A stretch of 64,000 nt of DNA from positions 434,001 to 498,000 of the forward strand of contig JAKOGH010000690.1 in the NCBI GenBank assembly GCA_024811115.1, given 5' to 3'. The notes under the pieces were generated by a model. It worked only from the letters and a program-made list of their open reading frames with translations, was not told the DNA's origin and did no database searches. A program made the translations under genes and the position numbers. Shown here piece after piece: positions 58,985 to 64,000 of this stretch (its first letter is position 1; each line of letters begins with the position of its first letter). This DNA is from Terana coerulea (lineage: Eukaryota > Basidiomycota > Agaricomycetes > Polyporales > Phanerochaetaceae).

Positions 58985-61900
58985 ATGGACTCCTCACAGT
59001 CTGTATCTCCAAACCCACCTCTAGGCAGTGCGAATTCTACCAGGTCTCGCAGCAGCTCGAAGTTGGACGATATTACCAGCCTTACAACGTTCAATCCCTT
59101 CTCGGAGGAGGACGAAAATAACAACTCGTCGTACGCGATCGTGTCCTCTTTGTTCTCGAAGGTGAAGAATACTCTGGCTGCTCCTTTAGTGTCCGCTGCG
59201 GCAGCTGCAACTACACCATCGTTCAACAACACAAATCAGGTTGCCCAAGCTACTACAGGATCTGAGTCGAAACGTCCCTCTCTCCCCGCATCCATTTCCA
59301 ATGCATCGAATAAGTCCAATGCTGAAAGACGAAATCCGATACCTATCATTAGTAAAGCCGCCAATCCGACACTGGGCGAAGTGTCGCTAGAACTGGCGAT
59401 GACACAACCCGCCTCTTCCTTGGACCTCGAGAGAACCCCTTCGCAGGACGGTTCCATATACTCTCCTGAAGGTCATGACTTTAGCGGATCAGGCTACTCG
59501 TATATCCCTGGCTTCAACCTCCATGACAGCGACGCGCGGAGCATCCACACCACTGCGAGCGTCAACAACATGCAGCAGAGGTCAGCTTCGGTTTCAAGAG
59601 TAATGAGGAGACTACGAGGAGGAGGTGTGTGAGGCACGGTCTTATTGCTGATAAATTACTGAGTGAGTCTCGCTAGGACTTTCTCGGGACTACTGGATGG
59701 ACGATGAGCTGTGCAAGGAGTGTTACGACTGCAAAAGCGTGTTCTCCTACTGGCGTAGGAAACATCACTGCAGGATATGCGGTATGTCAAGTCTTGGCCA
59801 CAGGATATACAAGCTTAGAATTCATGAACAGGCCAAATTTACTGCTCGCGCTGTGCCTCCAATATCATCAAGGGCGGTCGTTTTGGTCACGATGGCATGG
59901 TTCGAGTGTGTAATCTATGCCTCGACAAACTTGCCAAGGTCGAGGAAGAGGAAGACGATTCTCACTCCATCATCTCGTCGAATATGTCACCCTTCGCAGC
60001 GCATCAGTTTGGCTCTGACCCTAGGGCTGTTCATTTCCACCTAGGGAACCTTTCTCAGTCTCCATACGCTGCTTCCCAGATGTTTGGTAGAAACGATTCA
60101 TTCAGCTTATTCTCCATTGCTGAGACCAAGAGGCCATATTCTGCCTCGGACGATAGCGGCATGGGATCCAGGTCTGTTACACCAGATCTCGGCGACCAAC
60201 GCCCAGGACACGCACCGTTTCGACGAGCTATAACGGATGAGGACAAGCCGATCTCGCTACCAGTGGATTTTGGTCAGGACCGTCAGGATTGGACTCATGC
60301 GCAGATACTGAATGGCCCAGGCTCCAAAACTCCCATCGAATTCCCAGTGACTGTCCCGGTTACATTGAATACATCCACCAGTTCTATCGCTTTCCCTGTG
60401 AGCTCTCCAGACCAGGCCTACGGTTACGAGACGCCCGCTGGCATTCGGTCTCGATACAATTCGTTCGCTGAATTGCATGCGCCGCCATTCCTCCGTAGCC
60501 GCGTCCACAGCAGGCTCACTGACGTGGAGGTTGGTGAGCCTGGATGGCGAACACGGCGAGAAAGCACAGCGTGAGCGTTGTATTTCGGGATCGCTGCATT
60601 TTCACTAACCACCATTGCATTCAGATACGCCCAGGAACTGAATACGATATCCATGTTTCATCTGCGTATGATGTTGCGTCAACTCTTGACCACGGAGAAT
60701 ATCCCCAATATTCGAGAATGGGAGGAGACTCTGCTCAAATTGGCGCTGCGGATTGCTCGGGAGTTGACTTTCACAGCCCATCCCCATCGACAAGGGGCGG
60801 ATATGGATGTTCGCCGATATGTCAAGATCAAGAAGATCCCGGGTGGCGCTCCCAAGCATTCTGAGTACGTCGATGGCGCAGTTATCACAAAGAACATCGC
60901 CCATAAAAAGATGCTTCAGAAGCAGGAGAACCCACGAGTCATGCTCGTGACATTTCCGCTGGAGTTCCATCGTATCGAGGGGCAGTATGTCCACTTCGGT
61001 CAAGTCGTCCTACAGGAGAAAGACTATCTCAACAATCTTGCAAACCGCATTGCCGCTCTCCGTCCTACCATCGTGGTGGTAGAGAAGTCTGTCTCGAGCT
61101 TGGTTCTCAATGCTCTTGCTCAGCGTAACATTGCTGTGGCGAGGGCTGTGAAGCCCAGTGCCGTCAACTTCGTTGCGAGGATGACTCAGGGAGACGTATT
61201 CTCCTCCATGGATAAACTCGCTCTGGAGCCTCATCTAGGACGTTGCTCGACCTTCAAGATTCAGACTTTCGACCACCCGCTTATTCCTGGTCGTCGGAAA
61301 ACGTATATGCGCTTCGAGGGCTGCAATAGAGAGATGGGCTGTACTATCATTCTACGAGGCGGCGACATTGATGTGTTGAAGAGGGTAAAGAAGGTGACCC
61401 GGTTCTTAGCGTTTATTGTGCGGAATCTCCGTCTGGAGACGCATCTCTGGAAAGACTCGGTCATCGCACTTCCGGCGCTCTCGAAAAGTGCCACGCCTAC
61501 CGCATCCTCAGACCTCACCGCCGTCATCTCGCCGTCAAGCTTGAGTGGCAGTGTAGACTCTCCACCTGTCGAGGGCAACCCAGCCCTACAGCGAACACCT
61601 GCGTCACCAGAAGCGGAAGAGTTGCTAGGTGAGGATGCCGAACGGCGACGTCTATCTCGTCGTATTCAAGAGTCTCTTGATCCGTACGAGAGGACTTTCA
61701 TCTCGGTCTCCGCCACTCTCCGATTTCCGCCGCCGTATCCCATCCGACAGATGAAAGAGCTGGATGAAGAACTGAGGAAGGTCCGGCAGGAATGGGAGGA
61801 CGACCTTGTACGTAGGGAAGAGAAGCCAACACGTGGACATGAGCAAGAAGACACGGTCACACCGTCATCCATGCCCTCAGTCGTAGCGCCACCGGTGGAC

Positions 61901-64000
61901 ACGAGCGATCTCGTGGCTCAAATCGACTCTCTTGCGATGCCGGAATTCTCGAGCACCCCCACGCCTGGTTTGCTAGGTCCCTCCGAGCAGCCAGACTACT
62001 TCAACACAGCTCGCGTTGGTTCTTCTTCCTCCCTCCCCACATCTATTGCCGCCTCTCCCATGCCGATCATTGTAGAGGATCTACCGATAGAGCCGAGAAC
62101 CGCAGAAGATATCGCCCTCGAGAGTCGTCTTGACTACGTGAAGTGGCAGCATCAAGAGCAGCGCCGGATCTGGGAGTGGTATTTACGCAAGAATAAGGAC
62201 GACTTCGACGTGGAGAAATACCAGTGCATCAGCTTATGGGTCTTCACACTCCCCATCGAAGAATATGGACTGCACCGAGCCTGCTTCCCGCCGGAGCTTC
62301 ACTACATCATATTCTACGGCGACAATGACTGTACGCTGGGCCAGTTCATCGAGAAATCGGTGAGAGAGACCCGAGTCAAGTTTCTGGATCCGAAGGCGGT
62401 CTGCGAAGGCAAAGGCTGCGGCCAATCCATTACTCGGCACTGCACGGTCTACGTCCATAACGAGACACGCCTTTTGTTGCTGCCGAACAGTGGGGCGGCC
62501 AAGTTACGGACCTTCATGGATATCACGCACATGCCGCCCCCGACAGCATCATAACTTGGAGTGCTTGCCGGGTTTGTGGATCAGCAACACCCTTCATCCC
62601 TGTCTCCGAAGAGATGCAGAGGTACTCATTTGCCAAATTCCTCGAGCTTCATTTCTATCCCGCAGACGTACAGCTGGTGCAAGGCGCAGGCTGTCACCAC
62701 AACATCTACCAGCATCACGTCCGCTATTTTGCCAGTCAAGGCATGACCGTGCGTTTCCAGGCGGATCCCATCGTTCTCCACGAAATTGTCTACCCACCCA
62801 TGCGTATCCGTGTCCAACCAGAGACTCAACTGGAGATCAAGAATAGGGATTTCGGACGGCTGCATCATAGGAATAACATGTGGTATTCCGCTCTCATTGA
62901 CGATCTCAAGCTGATTAACATCGACGCGGCGACGGGAGACGAGGAAGCAGACGCTGTGCTCACGGCACAAATAAACTCTCTCATTCTGCGAGCCGAAGGA
63001 GAGAAGAACGAGGTTACCCGCTTCATCAATAAAGTGTACAAGGACTCCGCGCCGACAGATACGCTTATTCTTAACCAAGTTCGAGCGAAGCGACAGGATC
63101 TTATTGTCGCTTGGCAGCAAGACTTCGACCGGCTACCCAAGCCCCGAGTCACACAATTCTCGAACGACAAGAACGTGCGTCGACTATCTGCATTCGGGTC
63201 AATGCGCGCCATGTGGCCACGTAGACCAGAGTTGGACTATTTCAGTGGTCCTTCAGCCAATGTTTCTGAGGCTGAAGACTACCCTATGCCGACGCTGCGC
63301 CGAGGCACAGTCGATACGTTCGCCTCATCAGCCTCAGAGACATCTGAAACCGAGTCTATCGCTGGCGATCCTGTCACGACATCCGAAATCGAGCCGAGCC
63401 CAGTAACGGAAGGAACGACTGCTGAATCGTCTTCGGAGGTTCTACCGAAGTCGGATGAGAGCGACTCTACTATTGGCGCGCCTGCTGAAGGGAAATACGA
63501 CGAATGCGAGCCTTTTTCGCCTGAGACAGTAAGTCTGACGTCAGTTAATCGCTACTTCGACCGATGCTCAACACACCCACAGGACACAATGGCCATAAAC
63601 GAGCCCTTCTTTCCGCCAAACCCCTCCGAGATTGCTGGGCGTGCCGCCGCGCAGATTTCGAGGCTACCACGGCGCCCTTCGCAACACCCTAGCGTTGCTG
63701 AGCTGGTCAAGAAGTATCAAGAGTATCTGCCTCCTCAAGGAGTAGAGGAACTGGCTAAGACGGCTCTCTCGCCCACTCTGGGAGTAGAGGAGAGCGAGCA
63801 CGAGGTTCCCCGGTTGGTCAGCGCTCGTTCTCGCGTACGGAGCAAGACCAGGCCATTCTTGGCGAGGAAATCGTCGATGTCTGACTTTGAGCATAGCTAC
63901 GCAGCCAATATTGCTCCAAAGTACATAGCAAGAAGAACGAGCAACCAAGCAGGACCTGGCTCACGCATCCCGGGTCCCGTCAACTTTCCCTCTTCCTATG
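58985..64000 (+). CDS. FAB1: 1-phosphatidylinositol-3-phosphate 5-kinase Fab1/PIKfyve (5' part, truncated by window end)
   Basis: Exons 58985-59624, 59677-59781, 59832-60570, 60625-63528 and 63583 to beyond 64000. Makes PtdIns(3,5)P2 on vacuole and endosome membranes. After a Ser-rich N-terminus, the FYVE finger spans exons 2-3: WMDDELCKECYDC, WRRKHHCRICG (the RHHCR PI3P pocket) and GGRFGHDGMVRVCNLC. A TCP-1/chaperonin-like domain (about 60850-61480) contains RVMLVTFPLEFHRIEGQYVH and GCTIILRGGD. The Fab1-specific Cys-rich segment follows, with DNDCTLGQFIEKS and CGQSITRHCTVYVHNE. One C is missing in the run at 62537-62541; with it the frame joins PPPDSIITWSACRVC. The lipid-kinase domain must lie past 64000. 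At least 1600 residues are visible. Confidence 0.94.

Overview
This is a nuclear window from a filamentous basidiomycete, most likely an agaricomycete. The genes are dense and are split by many 48-65 nt GT-AG introns, often with a CTAAC-type branch point. Intergenic gaps are short, GC is high, and the gene content is fungal (COQ1, FAB1, SAD1, RSM22, CSN2, a Ras GEF). The species cannot be fixed from sequence alone. I support 23 protein-coding genes and no rRNA, tRNA, CRISPR array or recognisable transposon.

Layout. At 0-8 kb lie a Cdc25-type Ras GEF, a Rab5 GTPase, a Mei2-like RNA-binding protein and a LAMTOR2-like Ragulator subunit. At 8.5-15 kb lie the mitochondrial polyprenyl diphosphate synthase COQ1, a homeodomain-like protein and an unrecognised coiled-coil protein. 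From 15.1 to 19.8 kb I recognise no gene. At 19.8-42 kb lie a SIKE-like STRIPAK subunit, an R3HCC1-like protein, two lineage-specific proteins, an NVJ2/TEX2-type lipid-transfer protein, a large protein with three related short motifs, a golgin-like coiled-coil protein and a G-protein beta subunit. At 42-49 kb is a gene-poor island holding three small tandem genes, each little more than one double-stranded-RNA-binding domain (dsRBD), followed by an 80-residue membrane protein. At 49-64 kb lie SAD1 (tri-snRNP assembly), RSM22/METTL17, a gene-poor 2.8 kb, CSN2 (COP9 signalosome) and the 5' part of FAB1, cut by the window end.

Functions. The core genes serve signalling (Ras GEF, G-beta, STRIPAK), endolysosomal traffic and nutrient sensing (Rab5, Ragulator, Fab1, Nvj2-like) and basic RNA or protein metabolism. 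They look like ordinary synteny, not a cluster. The accessory and most novel part is the dsRBD array. Its three genes share exon phase and near-identical exon sizes, and each has a TATA-like box 60-110 nt upstream, but they have diverged in RNA-contact residues.

Sequence quality. About 27 places show a single-base frame break, mostly in a run of 2-5 identical bases, where adding or removing one base restores a conserved protein and makes the whole CDS divisible by three. I read these as assembly indels, not pseudogenes. Coordinates are as printed, and each affected gene states its breaks.
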